A stretch of DNA of 26,379 nucleotides from Smittium mucronatum (lineage: Eukaryota > Kickxellomycota > Harpellomycetes > Harpellales > Legeriomycetaceae). The first letter of the stretch is position 1. Each line of letters begins with the position of its first letter. Below are positions 8,548-19,699 of the stretch, piece after piece. Made by a program: the position numbers and the translations under genes. Location of the stretch: NCBI GenBank assembly GCA_001953115.1, contig LSSL01007479.1, positions 1 to 26,379 of the forward strand. Reading direction: 5' to 3'. The notes beneath the pieces were generated by a model. That model had not been told where the DNA came from, did no database searches, and saw nothing but the letters and a program-made list of their open reading frames with translations.

Positions 8548-10732
8548 CAAGTCGAATATAACTCTTTTTTGAATAAAATATCAAGAGAAAAAAAATTCTT
8601 TCATCACTATAAATATAATAAATTTATATCAAAATTTTGGCTTTTAAACAAAACTTACAGAAATATATTAAAGATATCAATAGAAAGCCAAGATAACCTC
8701 ACCCTCCAAACAATTCTAACTTTTCTAATAAATTGGGTATCAATATTTTTTTTAAAAAAGTATTTTAATAAGGAAATCTTATCCAAATATAGAAATATAT
8801 CAAGTTATTCTCATATTTTAAATAGTTTTTATAAAACGTACAAACTTATAGCCGATATGGAAGATATATGTAAGTTAGCTTTTAACACCATTTTTAAAAA
8901 TTTTATTACTCAATATCAGTATTACTATCTGCAACTCGGATCTTAAATAAATAAAATTAGGCGCTATAATAGAGGCTCCAGAGATTAATTATAAAGAAGT
9001 GAAAATATTATTATCAAGTTTGCTACAAAATCAAGTTAACCTTATGTACCCTATAAGAATTCCAGATTTTCTGTATAGTATGAGATATAAGTCTTATCCA
9101 AAGTATTTTATGATTTCTTTTTTGGCTGCTGGAATTCATGTTCTGGATAGAAATATTTTACCCAACGGTAAAAGGGCTGATTCTATTTATGCAAGGGAGG
9201 CAACGAGTCTAATATTTAAAGAAACAGACAGATCTAATCCATTTTTCCTTTGGGCTATTAGCTTTCTTTTGACTTATTATTATAAATTTTACGACCAGGA
9301 AAAAGTGAAGCGAATTTTGGGTAAGTATTTATACAGATATGTTAAAAATTTAATCTTTCTAGCTAAATTCACATATTTACATCATTTTACTTATTAGATT
9401 TATCACGTCTGTAAGTTTCTTTGATTTGACTTACTCTATATTAATAGAGAATGATTGCTTATAGAGGTAATATTTTATTTTTTATTGAGAAATGAAATTA
9501 AGTTTTAATTTGGTTTTTTTAGTGTAGTCCTAAAGTACAAGATATACAGGGTTGAATTGCTCACTAAATTTAATCATTCATACGATTTCGAATTCAAAAG
9601 GAGGGTATTCTGGTCTAACTTTATTGTTTTTCAAAGCTTATCGAAGTACATATTCGACAGGAATATTCTGGACATTCGTGATATATATGTTAATCTGCCT
9701 ACAAATGACTTTAGGTGGAGATATGGCGGCTTTTTAGAAGAATGTGATTCTGAAATATCCGAATTTAACAAAACTGCAAATGATAGAAAAAGTGAGAAAG
9801 TACATGTGGATAATATTCACTCACTAATAAAAATAAACCTTATTAACGGGGAGATACTTAAGCTACCTAGAGCAATACATTTAAATGATTCGCCTTCGGT
9901 TCTCCGCATGAATAGAAAGTTGGGACTTCTTCATTTAAAATTAAATGAATTTGAAAAGGGGGTTTCAAAAATTTATAGCCCCAGTGTACTTTTATTTTCA
10001 AAAAATTATAAATCATCAGAAGGTTATTTAAAGTTGGTGGTAAAAACAGAAAAAATGTCATATTATTATGCAATCAAACAAATTCACTATTCAGCGATTG
10101 TATCGATATATAATTTTGAGCTAATGCAAAATATATTGACAAATCCAAGTCCAGTCGGAGTAATCAAAGCTAAAACCAATATGACAAAAGTGGCATTGAA
10201 AATGAGACTCTTACACTCTTGGAAATTAAAAAAGGTTCCAGCGAGTTTCTGGAATTGCGATGTGATACCATGCTACTATAATGCTACCTGCGTGTTTCTA
10301 AATCTAAAGTTCAATAGATTCCCTGAAAAGGAAATAGCGTACCAGAGAATATACTCTTCCTTTATGAAGGAGTTAGATTTTTCCTCGCGGGAATATGATT
10401 TCTTTAGAATTGGAAATAGTATCAATGAAATATCAAACAATTTGAAAAAAAGTTCATTTATTGTTAATGGAAAATCTCCGGATTTACATAAGTTCATGAA
10501 ACCTTTCTCTATGGAAGATGGTGACATAGACCCATGGTTCATTCCTAAGTATCCTTCAAGCCTTCAATTAAAGTGTTTTGCGCCTCAAAATTTATATATG
10601 CTCGAAATTGGAGAGTTCCTCGGAAAGGGTGATCCCTTTGAGCTCATTATAGAAAAATTGTATCCTCAAAAAGCTGTTATTAAGAAGATATCTGATTTTT
10701 CTCAAATAATAAATCCTTTAAAATCTATTTAA
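8548..10732 (+). CDS. Spliced fungal transcription factor, middle homology region; 5' end unresolved
   Basis: Inferred exons are 8548-8869, 8961-9320, 9398-9410 and 9523-10732, giving about 634 codons. The first boundary is uncertain: the frame is open back to 8518, and the first in-frame ATG is at 8857, which would give 531 aa. The product matches the regulatory middle homology region of Zn2Cys6 factors (Fungal_trans): YPIRIPDFL (about residue 137), a helical stretch, then KRRVFW (about 257-262) followed by LPTNDFRW (about 290-297), the typical RRvFW...LP.nd..W spacing. Such proteins are nuclear activators or repressors of metabolic, drug-response or transport genes; the target cannot be guessed. 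The N-terminal Cys6 DNA-binding cluster is not visible, so the gene may have a missed upstream exon or have lost the domain. The stop is TAA at 10730-10732. Confidence 0.65.
8870..8960 (+). other. Intron 1 of the regulator gene (91 bp)
   Basis: The donor is GTAAGT at 8870 and the acceptor AAATTAG ends at 8960. Removing it joins T|GC into a Cys codon and moves from the frame of 8569-8946 (which otherwise hits a TAA at 8944) into the frame of 8961-9320. The phase is 1. Confidence 0.65.
9321..9397 (+). other. Intron 2 of the regulator gene (77 bp)
   Basis: The donor is GTAAGT at 9321 and the acceptor TACTTATTAG ends at 9397, with a CTAAA-like branch sequence near 9363. The in-frame stop at 9395-9397 falls inside the intron. 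The phase is 1. Confidence 0.55.
9398..9410 (+). other. 13-nt microexon of the regulator gene
   Basis: Thirteen bases between the TTATTAG acceptor and a second GTAAGT donor at 9411. Including it shifts phase from 1 to 2, exactly what the strong acceptor at 9522 needs to continue in the frame of exon 4. It adds DLSRL before VVLKYK, giving a helix-like segment ahead of RRVFW as seen in this family. The alternative, one intron 9321-9527 ending at GTGTAG, also keeps frame but skips the stronger acceptor. Confidence 0.5.
9411..9522 (+). other. Intron 3 of the regulator gene (112 bp)
   Basis: The donor is GTAAGT at 9411 and the acceptor ends at 9522 after a run of seven T (GGTTTTTTTAG). A TTGAC-like branch motif near 9426 is rather far from the acceptor. 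The phase is 2. Its length fits with the 77-bp and 91-bp introns of the same gene. Confidence 0.5.
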
Positions 10733-10846
10733 TAAGCAAAAAAAATTTTTTACTAATATTGACTCTCCCGAAAAACGAAAAAAAGATGTGTATCCCTCTT
10801 AAACTAATATTTATTAAATCTAAATATGTCAAATCCAATGGGAATC

Positions 10847-10852
10847 AATAAA
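10847..10852 (+). promoter_or_regulatory. Candidate polyadenylation signal of the regulator gene
   Basis: An AATAAA hexamer lies about 115 bases after the stop codon, followed by A-rich sequence with further AATAAA-like motifs. In sequence this AT-rich such hexamers are common, so only position supports it. Confidence 0.25.
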
Positions 10853-11071
10853 AACATTGTAAATAATAAAAAACCAATACCCTCTCCCCTCTCTTTATCC
10901 AAAACTTTATATAAATCGAAAAAGTTCTCAAATTCATCTTCTACTAAAACCCATTACATTTTCAACTTATAATATTCATCGGTTTAATTTATTATTATGT
11001 TATAGAATATTTTAAACCTCAAATATAGCCACAATCACGTATATTTGCCTTTTTTTTTTAAAAAAAAAAAC

Positions 11072-11260
11072 TCAAGTAGATCGTAGATAGATTTTTCCAA
11101 ATAATTGTAAATAATCCCAATAGGCTAAAGGAGTTTTCCCGGAATTTCGGATAGATATACTAAGCACATCTTCAAAGTGAAGGTGATGAAATAAAATTAC
11201 TTGCTGAGAGACGTTATTTAATCGAATTAGTGTCACAAAATAACCTCTTGGCTTGGACAT
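11072..11260 (-). CDS. Small ORF of unknown function, 62 aa
   Basis: ATG-initiated frame ending in TGA, convergent with the regulator gene. The translation is of mixed composition, with MSKPRGYFVTLIRLNN at the start and GKTPLAYWDYLQLF later, unlike the Phe/Lys/Ile-rich noise of the surrounding frames. No signal peptide or membrane segment is seen. I recognise no family. It could be a real small gene, one exon of a larger gene, or a relic; 62 codons is too short to decide. Confidence 0.25.
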   Translation of the reverse strand: MSKPRGYFVTLIRLNNVSQQVILFHHLHFEDVLSISIRNSGKTPLAYWDYLQLFGKIYLRST

Positions 11261-11269
11261 AAAAAAAAA

Positions 11270-14200
11270 GTTGTTTTAGTTATTTATTTAAAATCTATCA
11301 TCGTTGTATCTGCCACCTTATTTTTCTCGTCAATATAAAATCATTATAACTGAAATAATATTGAACATCGGTAAGTATACACTTCAAATCCTAAATCATT
11401 TTGGGTTTGGATTCTGAGAGCTTCTTCATTGACTTCTTAAAGTTATATGTATCTCTTATAAACCTGCATGGTATTACTTTTCAAACAAAGACCATTCGTG
11501 CTATCGATAAAACATAAAAAAGCAGAAACTATCGCATTTTTTTTACGCGGAGTTCTTTTAAATCATAAAAGTTTATAAAAAAAATTTTAAAAAATATAAG
11601 TTTTTCTATTGTTTTTATAGCCAACTACTTTAAGTGTCTCCAGAGGATTAATACCTTTTTGATATCAGTTTAAGCCATAGAAATCTCCCATTTTACATTT
11701 ATTATCTATTTAAATTCAATCTTTTTTACTAAAAAAAATTTAATCTGAATAACTAAATTAATTCAATTTGATTTTAGAAAATTTATTTCTCATGAGGAAA
11801 AAAAATATTTTCCTTGAATTGGATTTGAGTTTAAATTTTCTGTAAGTTCCAAAATTTCTTGCACACATACTAGAATTGGGATAATGAGAGTTGTTTTTAA
11901 GCTTAATTTAGTGCAATTCGATTTACATTTTATGTTATAAGCACGCATTTTTAAGTCCGTAAATAATAGTTATACATTTAAATTCCATTATAAGTTTAGA
12001 CTTTTTGCTTTTCAGTTAATAAATTATAAAAAAATTGGTGATTTACTCATAAGAATTATTTAAAAAATGATGAAACATGTTTATAGATCCAAAAAAAAAT
12101 TGCAAAAATTATAATATTTATTTTACACAAGTATAAATTATAAAAAAATATCACCCCGTTTTTCCTTCTGTTTAAAAAATAAAAACATCTGATTTAACCG
12201 CGTCATTGAGCGATGGAGAGCATTATGAAAATGTAGTGCTGTTACATATAAATATATATATATATATATATTATTTTGAGACTAAATTTTTCTATGAATT
12301 TATTTTGTTTTATTTTTATTGATTTATTGTTTAAGATAATTCAATGGGTATGTTATCAATTGCGAAAAAAATGTCATTTTTATAAAAATTATTTATTTTA
12401 AATATCCAACTAAACTCATAAAAATTGAGCGATAATTAGACTAAGATGCTTTGATCTCAATATGTCGGAGTTTGTTTAAAACAACCTAATTTTTCTATTT
12501 TATAATATTATTTTAAGATAACATAAGTAAAATTTACCTAACTTTTTATTATAGAAATATTTTATCTAAAGCTCTAATATTTTTGCTAAAAATTTCATTG
12601 GGCTCTTAACAAACATAAATAAATGTCACATATACATTTCATTAAACCTCAAAATGATAGCTTCTATTTTAAATGTGGTTAAATGGGTTCATATTCATAA
12701 ATATGGTACAGAAAAATAGAATTAAGCATAGCGATGATAATTTTAGATAATGTCAATTAATCTTATAATTTTAATATTTTTTTAATATTTTTTCACCATA
12801 AATTTTCTCGAAAAAAATTTTTATCATCCGAATCCAATTTCATATATTATAATGATTTTTTTTAGGCGAGTCTCCATATTTAAAAGATTCCAGATCACCC
12901 CATCCTTTTCTCGATTACATTTAATCTTGTAATTTTTCATCCTAGGATTTCAGACTGATGCTAAATCCATTCACTTATAGAAGATTAACAATTGTAAAAG
13001 ATTTTTATAATTAATGTCTTAATAAATATCGAATAAGATTTACATTCAAGGTCAAATGTTTGAGATTGAGAAAATATTTTTAAATAAACAAAATTATTCA
13101 CATCAAAAAAATGCAGTCAGTCCTAAAATAATTTTTTTTATAAAATTTATTTTGAGAAATTACAAGGAAATTTTTTAAATAATCTACATAAACACTATAA
13201 AAAGAGGCATAATGTTTGACCTTTTACAAATCAATTTCTAATTGCAGAGATTTTATTTTAAATTCGATTTTTTTATATTATCCTCACCATTTTCACAGAA
13301 ATGCATCAATAATTTATTTAGTCTTCATGAATGAATAATTTTTTAATTTGAATGAGTATTTTTTTGTTTTTATTTCTTTAATTTTGGTATAAAGATGATA
13401 AAAACTTAATTTATCAAATAATAGATCGAGTTAAAAAATAAACAAACATAAAATTATAATAACTAAATGATTTTCGGTGAAAAAAAAGGTATTAAATCAA
13501 GACAAAATACTTTTGCTAAATCTTGTTTTTATTTGTAAAAAAATGCAAAATAAATGCATTATAGTTGGAAGTTGGATTTACTATCTTTTTTCATTTATAA
13601 TTATCTCTTAATTTTTTTGGCAGGAATATAGTTAATTCAATATTTTTTATTAATACTTTTTCTTTTTATTTAGATTCTTTACTTTGTATATATGCGTAAA
13701 TTTAATTATATGCAAAAATCTCATCCCATTTATTGATTTTTTTTTAAAAAATTTACTATTTATAACAAAAATTTTAAAAAATTATTAAAAATATTTTCAA
13801 ACTCTAAAATTTATTTATTTTTATTAAAGGAATTTTATTGAGTAATATTAAAATTTAGGATGAATTTTATCTGATTTCAGTATTAGTAAAAAAAATTTAA
13901 AATCTGGAATAATAAGCTTTATTTAGTGGAAAGCTGAGCGAAATATTTTTTATCAGCAATTTTTTCCGGCAAAATCCGATAAATCTTATTATTTTTTTGC
14001 AATTTATTTTTCTTGGAAAAAAAATCGCAGAATTTTAAATTCACTAGATATAGTTTGAATATTGCGCACATTCATAGATAAAAATGTGGTCGGGGGCCTT
14101 AAAAAAATTCATATATTCTTTAAAAAGAACTGAATTCAAAAGCTTTTTATGCCAAAATAATGTATACATATAATAGCTTTTTCCATCCAAGCTTTCTATC

Positions 14201-15620
14201 AAAGTTTGTTTCATTTATCTATTTATATATTTAAAATAATGAAAAAATTACAAAAATAGGAATCCGTCCAAATCTACCCCCCAGTTTACACCCAGAAAAA
14301 ACTAAATATAACACAAAAATACAATATGTCTTCAATTTTCTTTTGAAGTTTACATTTAGTTAAGAAGAGTAATTTATTTTAAAAACAACTTAATAAAAAT
14401 TCTTTTATAATACACATAGTTTCATTTTATTTATTTCGTTTTCAATAAACCAATATAAATTTTGCAAAAATCAGCTGAATTTTTTATATTTGAATCTGGA
14501 CAAGAATACATATAAAAAGTATTGGATAAATAAAAAATACATAAATTTTCAGCATAAAGTTGACATCTTAAGGGGCTATTAGAAAAATTAGCCAAATAAC
14601 TGACAATTTATTTCGTATATTGACTTTTTCTTAATAACCCCACACAGTAATAGGATGGTATAAGCAAAAATCGGCCATTTAATAAATCAATATGTTACAT
14701 ATATAAGTTATTTATTTTTTCTACTTAAAATACATAGTAACAAAAAAATGATTTTTTAAATTTATATGAAACATTGCTTAAAAATAATATTCTACAAAAT
14801 GATCGAATTCCAATATTTTATGTACGGAAAAAAATACAATTTTATCTTTCTGAATCATAGTTATTATTCAAATTAAGTTAAACCTATTCTTTTTTTATAG
14901 CTCCTATATGAATAAATTAAATTTAAATATTTTAAAAGAAAGGTTATTCTTTACTTTATACATTAAATGCCATAAATTTGATATACATAACAAAGAAAAA
15001 ATCCAAAAATAATTATATTATATCAAAAATTCGCATATAGAGATAAATATTAAAAAATGCGATCGAAATATCCTAAAAAATTTTAAAAACAAGATCGGCA
15101 GTATAATAATATTTAAAAAAATGCGAAGAATGTCTTGGTTATTTAATAATAGAAAAATATTTTCTTATTTCTAAGAAGTACTACTACTAAACTGCAGATT
15201 CTTAAATATGCACCTAACTTATAGAAAGCGAAATAAAAAATATAATTATTTCCCTAACCAAATATATTTTTAGCCCAAATCAATTATAAAAAAATACTGA
15301 ATCTGATAATATAATATTTTCATAGTAAACTTTTATTGAGTTAGAAAAAATCACCAAAAAAAACGAAAGCTGGAAGTTTAGCAAAAAATTTAATCCGTGA
15401 AAATTAATCCAAAAAGGAATATTTAAATTTAACTGATCAATATTCTTATACCTCATGATATTCAGTTGAACCTTGAAATACTTTTTTTTTTAATGATTAG
15501 AAAAATATACCAAACAGGCTCTCCCTGGCTACAAATATTCATATCTATTCTAAATTTCTAATAGTAAATTGAGGTTACACTGTAATAATTAGTTATGTAA
15601 AAGATAAAAAATAAAATTTA
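11270..15620. other. Long AT-rich gene-free stretch
   Basis: Over 4 kb with no credible coding frame on either strand and many A/T homopolymers. It includes an (AT)n microsatellite at 12252-12271 and two small GC patches: a GGTCGGGGGCC string near 14088-14098 and a C-run near 14276-14282. Nothing else is recognised. Confidence 0.45.
12252..12271. repeat. (AT)n microsatellite
   Basis: Ten uninterrupted AT dinucleotides. Confidence 0.8.
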
Positions 15621-15630
15621 ATATTTTTTG

Positions 15631-15984
15631 TTAATTTTTATTTCGGTTGTATGCAAAAATATTGCATAATATTATATTTGGACGTTTGAAACCCTTAATA
15701 CGGAGTTTAAAAAAATTGGACTTTATTCTTAACTGAATTTTTTTTGTTGCGGACACTTTACCGTAAATTCCTAAGGCATCAAGTGCTTTTACTATGAATT
15801 TGAATTGAAATATTTTCTGTTTCCATGTGTTAAGTATTAAAGATACAAACGGAAAGGGAAAAAGAAAGATATTAACAATATACCTTATGAATAAATTTAT
15901 AAGATAAAATTGATGTTGAAAAATATACTCAAATAAAAAAGAAAAAGAACTGCTAATCTTGAAATGGAGCAACTTCAATTTCAC
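15631..15984 (-). pseudogene. Unassigned 117-codon open frame, probable relic
   Basis: Open from a GTG at 15984 to a TAA at 15631. There is no ATG, so as a eukaryotic gene it would need an upstream exon. The first half is Phe/Leu/Ile-rich. The second half looks more protein-like, with NTWKQKIFQFKFIVKALDAL and IKGFKRPNIILC, and local G+C is higher than the flanks. A GGTAAAG donor-like site lies inside it. It has no recognised motif and could be a decayed transposon or gene fragment. Confidence 0.22.
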
Positions 15985-15989
15985 TAAGG

Positions 15990-18900
15990 ATCTGGAGAAA
16001 ATTATTTCAAAAAACTATTTCGAAAAAAATAATTATTGGTATGAGGGATCGTTATTTTTGGCCCATTTACACATAATACCATTGAAAGATCCGATAAAAC
16101 AGTAAAACAGAAGTTTTCTAGGTAAATCACATCAAAAAAAATCCAAATTAACACATTTTCGAATAAAATAATCGAAGAATATCAAAATCCGTACTCTGAA
16201 ATTTTCAGAAAATTTTCAGAAAAATGGAATTAATTTAAATATAGTCATTTTAATTTTAACGCGAAAAAAAATAATTTAACAAATTTATATTCATTTTTCA
16301 GAATCTGAAGTTACTTTAATGGAAATAGGACATATATGAAACAAAACAAAAACCTTGGAGTTCGAGAATTGTAATTCGTTTATGCAGTCTTTCGACAAAA
16401 CAAAAAATTTACTTCCAAAAAAAGCATAGAGTTATGGAAGGATTTTTATTTTTTTGTATTAACTTTTTGAAATAAAAAAATTGTATTCAAATAAACTGTT
16501 TTTTAGTAAAAGTAAAAAAACTGAAATATTAAGAACAAAATTTATTTCTGAAAGGAAAAGGACAGGAAGTCAGAAAAAAAATTAAAAAGGCTCAAGCTTA
16601 GATAAAACTTTATTTAAAATAATACGTTTTCACTAATTTTATTATGATTATTCATCTGTTATAATTAAAAAATATTTAACCGTTTTTCTCTTTATGTTGA
16701 CAAAGAAAAAAAAAAAGAAACTTTGATTGATTATTAATAGATTTATTTTATAAAAACAAGATATTTACACTGATATATTAAATTAAAAGAGTCATTTATG
16801 AGATAAAAATAAATAAATCATTATCTGAAGCATATTTTTGTTATTAACGACTGAGTCATAAAAAAGCAGCACTTTGAAATTTCGTTTTAACTTTGAAATA
16901 CATTCCGTGGTCCTATTTAGAAAATTGATTTTCTGGATATTATCTTCCATTAATTAAATATCTTAATATCGTAATAAATATACCATTACATATCTCTGTT
17001 TGGGCTATATTCCGACCACTTTTTGCCTGAAATTAGTCTAAAGAGACTTAATTTAAATATAAATTAGAATATAAGAGTAAATTCGACAGTAGTTTTAAAA
17101 TAGGATTATGGTTTTTTTTTACTGGACTGAATTCGTGAAATATTTAAAAGGGCTCAAAGAAACAAAGAAACAAATTAATAATATGTAGATATATAGATAT
17201 GTTTTGCTCAACTTTCCTTTTAACCCAAAAAAACTCTAGCTAGCTGATATTTTTGGTGCAAAATATGAATGAAATTTTTAGAAATGTTAGAATATTGGTC
17301 ATAACCTTCCATCATTGGTTGTTATAAAATTCACGCTTTTTATTTGAATGTACCAGATTATTTTAAATATCTTAGTAAAAATGAATCAGATTTTCGCTTA
17401 TATTATCATATTACTGTGACTGGAAGAAGAAAAAGTCATATTACGAAATAAATTGTCAGCGATTTGACTAATTTTTCAAAAAATTCCTTAAAACGAAAGT
17501 TTTGGGTTAAAAAAGCCGGATTTTAATTATCCAGATAAAAATTATTTACTTTCAATAAAAAAACATAAAAATGAAAAGGAGAGATAAATTATGTTTTTAA
17601 GGGATAATCTATTAGAATTTTTTTACAATGAATAAATATATTGAGAAAAAATTGATAATTTATTTTTTGACTTTGACAAATATTGAATTTTCATTCAAGA
17701 ATAAATCTAATAATTAAACTAATCAAGTAAATAAATCGGCTTAAAATATTAAAATATTTTAATTGTATTTCTCCGAAAATTATCTATATCACATTTAGAT
17801 TTCTTGATAAATATAGATATAACAACAAAAAAAGTTTTTGAAAAATTTCATTAAGAGAAAATAATGAATCTAAACCAGATTATTTTACTTTTAGTAGATA
17901 AAATTGAAAGTGATGATAAATTTACATTTATTAAGAAAAAACCAGCTATTTTTCAAAAAACAATTTTAATGAGATACTACATAAAATATATATATTTTTC
18001 TATCAAAATAGTTTAGTTTCTCATGTGCTTGGATACATAATGAACCCATCTCTATTTATATTATGCGATCTTTTTAGTCTTAGAAATCAAATTATTTTCC
18101 AAATCTTCAATAATATCGATCAATATTCGATTATTTTCAAAAATTATCTAATATTTACAGATCAAACGTTTTAAATTTTGGTCCTAGTTAAATATCTATA
18201 AGAAAATCATCAGTACTTGGATTAAAGTAACTATCACTCATATAAAGTTTATACTTTTAAAAATATAGAGTTTCGTTATAGTATCTAAAAGATATTATTA
18301 TTGATCAAAGTCATCATATTTTAATAGAAAGGCTCCAAATAGCGCATGAAATTTTCATAAAGACGAAATTTTGTGGTTTAAATACATGGGTTTTGATCTT
18401 CTAAAGGCGGGAATATTTTATTATAAATAATTATCCACTAAATTTTATATGTATGAGCTCGAAATCCAACCATCTAGGTTTCATTGCTAATTTTATCTTA
18501 AATCTTATTATAATTACCGAGCAGTTAGATATTAAATTTTTAGCTCTAAAAATATCTTCATTTTTCAAATTAATATTTTAATTACACCAAAACACCTGAA
18601 ATATTATTCTTTATTTTTTCATGTATTTTTCCTAAAAATATGATGATAAAAATCCTAAAATTATTAATAATTCTAACTATAAATACTGAATAACCGAATT
18701 CAATAGTTTTGCAGCTAGAACTAAATAGATATTGAAATATGCTGAGAAAATTTCAACCGATTTTTTTTATTATCAAAATAGCTGTGTAGTGTTTTATGAT
18801 TCTTTCTCAAATATCAAATATTCGGCCATTTTAGAGCTTTTTTAACGTTTATAAATTTTTTTTGAATAAGTAAAAGTTAACACTAAATTATTTTTTCTTT

Positions 18901-19430
18901 CTATAAAATAAGTAAAAGATTGAGTATTACGTCCTATCATAGAAAAGTAATATAATGCTATTTGAAATAATCCTTCTTGTTTTCCGAAATTTCTTTAAAC
19001 CCATAAAAAAAATTGAATATTATTTTAGCTAGGAATATTGATAATTTTTTTAATGAAAATTTTTACTATGTAATTACGAAGCTTATTTTTTAGTCAGTTG
19101 ATATGAAATATTTCTATTTTAGGGTCGCTTTAAATTTTAATTAATTTTAATTTACTTTTATAGTTAAGTTAATTCCAATACCTAAAAAATCTGCTATTTT
19201 TTTTGCATCTTTTTTCTTAAAAAAATATCATGATATATTAGCTATATTTAATTTAATCAATAATAAATAATTTTTTACAGTCGATATTGGTTATTCCCTT
19301 AAAAAAAGTTCCAAATTAGTTTATGCAAAAATAGAGATTTTTTATAATAAAATTCAACAGTAAAATTTACAATAACAATATTTGAATTCTTGTATGAATA
19401 TATATAAAACAGTTGGTTTTAAAGATAAAA
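15990..19430. other. Long AT-rich gene-free stretch
   Basis: No credible gene. Only local low-complexity runs are seen, such as a doubled AAATTTTCAG near 16199-16218. Confidence 0.45.
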
Positions 19431-19438
19431 ATTATCCG

Positions 19439-19672
19439 TCAAGAAATATAAAAAAAACTTACTGAATTATGTATAATATTGTTATTTGATAAAGATTTTG
19501 GGAAAAAAGTAAATATATTAAATCCCATCATTATTTTCCTAATTTTTAACAGGTTTTCAAGATAAAATTTCCTGTTTGAGTGAAATATGTTCAATTTTCC
19601 ATAAATCAAAGGAGTTTTATATATCGAGTTATAAAATTTACGCCAAATATAAAAATTCTTAAAAAGTTCCAT
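19439..19672 (-). CDS. Unassigned 77-aa ORF, possible first exon
   Basis: ATG-initiated frame on the minus strand starting MELFKNFYIWRKFYNSIY and ending in TGA at 19439. A GTAAGT donor-like hexamer lies in the frame at 19462-19457 after codon 70, so this could be a first exon of 210 nt. No matching downstream exon was identified. The composition is Phe/Asn/Ile/Lys-rich, as expected of AT-rich noise, so the call is weak. Confidence 0.18.
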   Translation of the reverse strand: MELFKNFYIWRKFYNSIYKTPLIYGKLNIFHSNRKFYLENLLKIRKIMMGFNIFTFFPKSLSNNNIIHNSVSFFYIS

Positions 19673-19699
19673 ATTTAGATATCTATATTGTAAAAAATT

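Noticed and set aside
9321..9527. Single 207-bp intron instead of two introns and a microexon
   Set aside because: It keeps frame but uses a weaker acceptor just after a stronger one, is twice the length of the other introns, and drops the helix-like residues before RRVFW. It is kept as the second choice.
9552..10542. Open frames overlapping the last exon of the regulator (9552-9737 plus; 9867-10073 and 10276-10542 minus)
   Set aside because: They lie inside the long exon in other frames, use poor starts, and encode nothing recognisable, while the main frame carries the family motifs.
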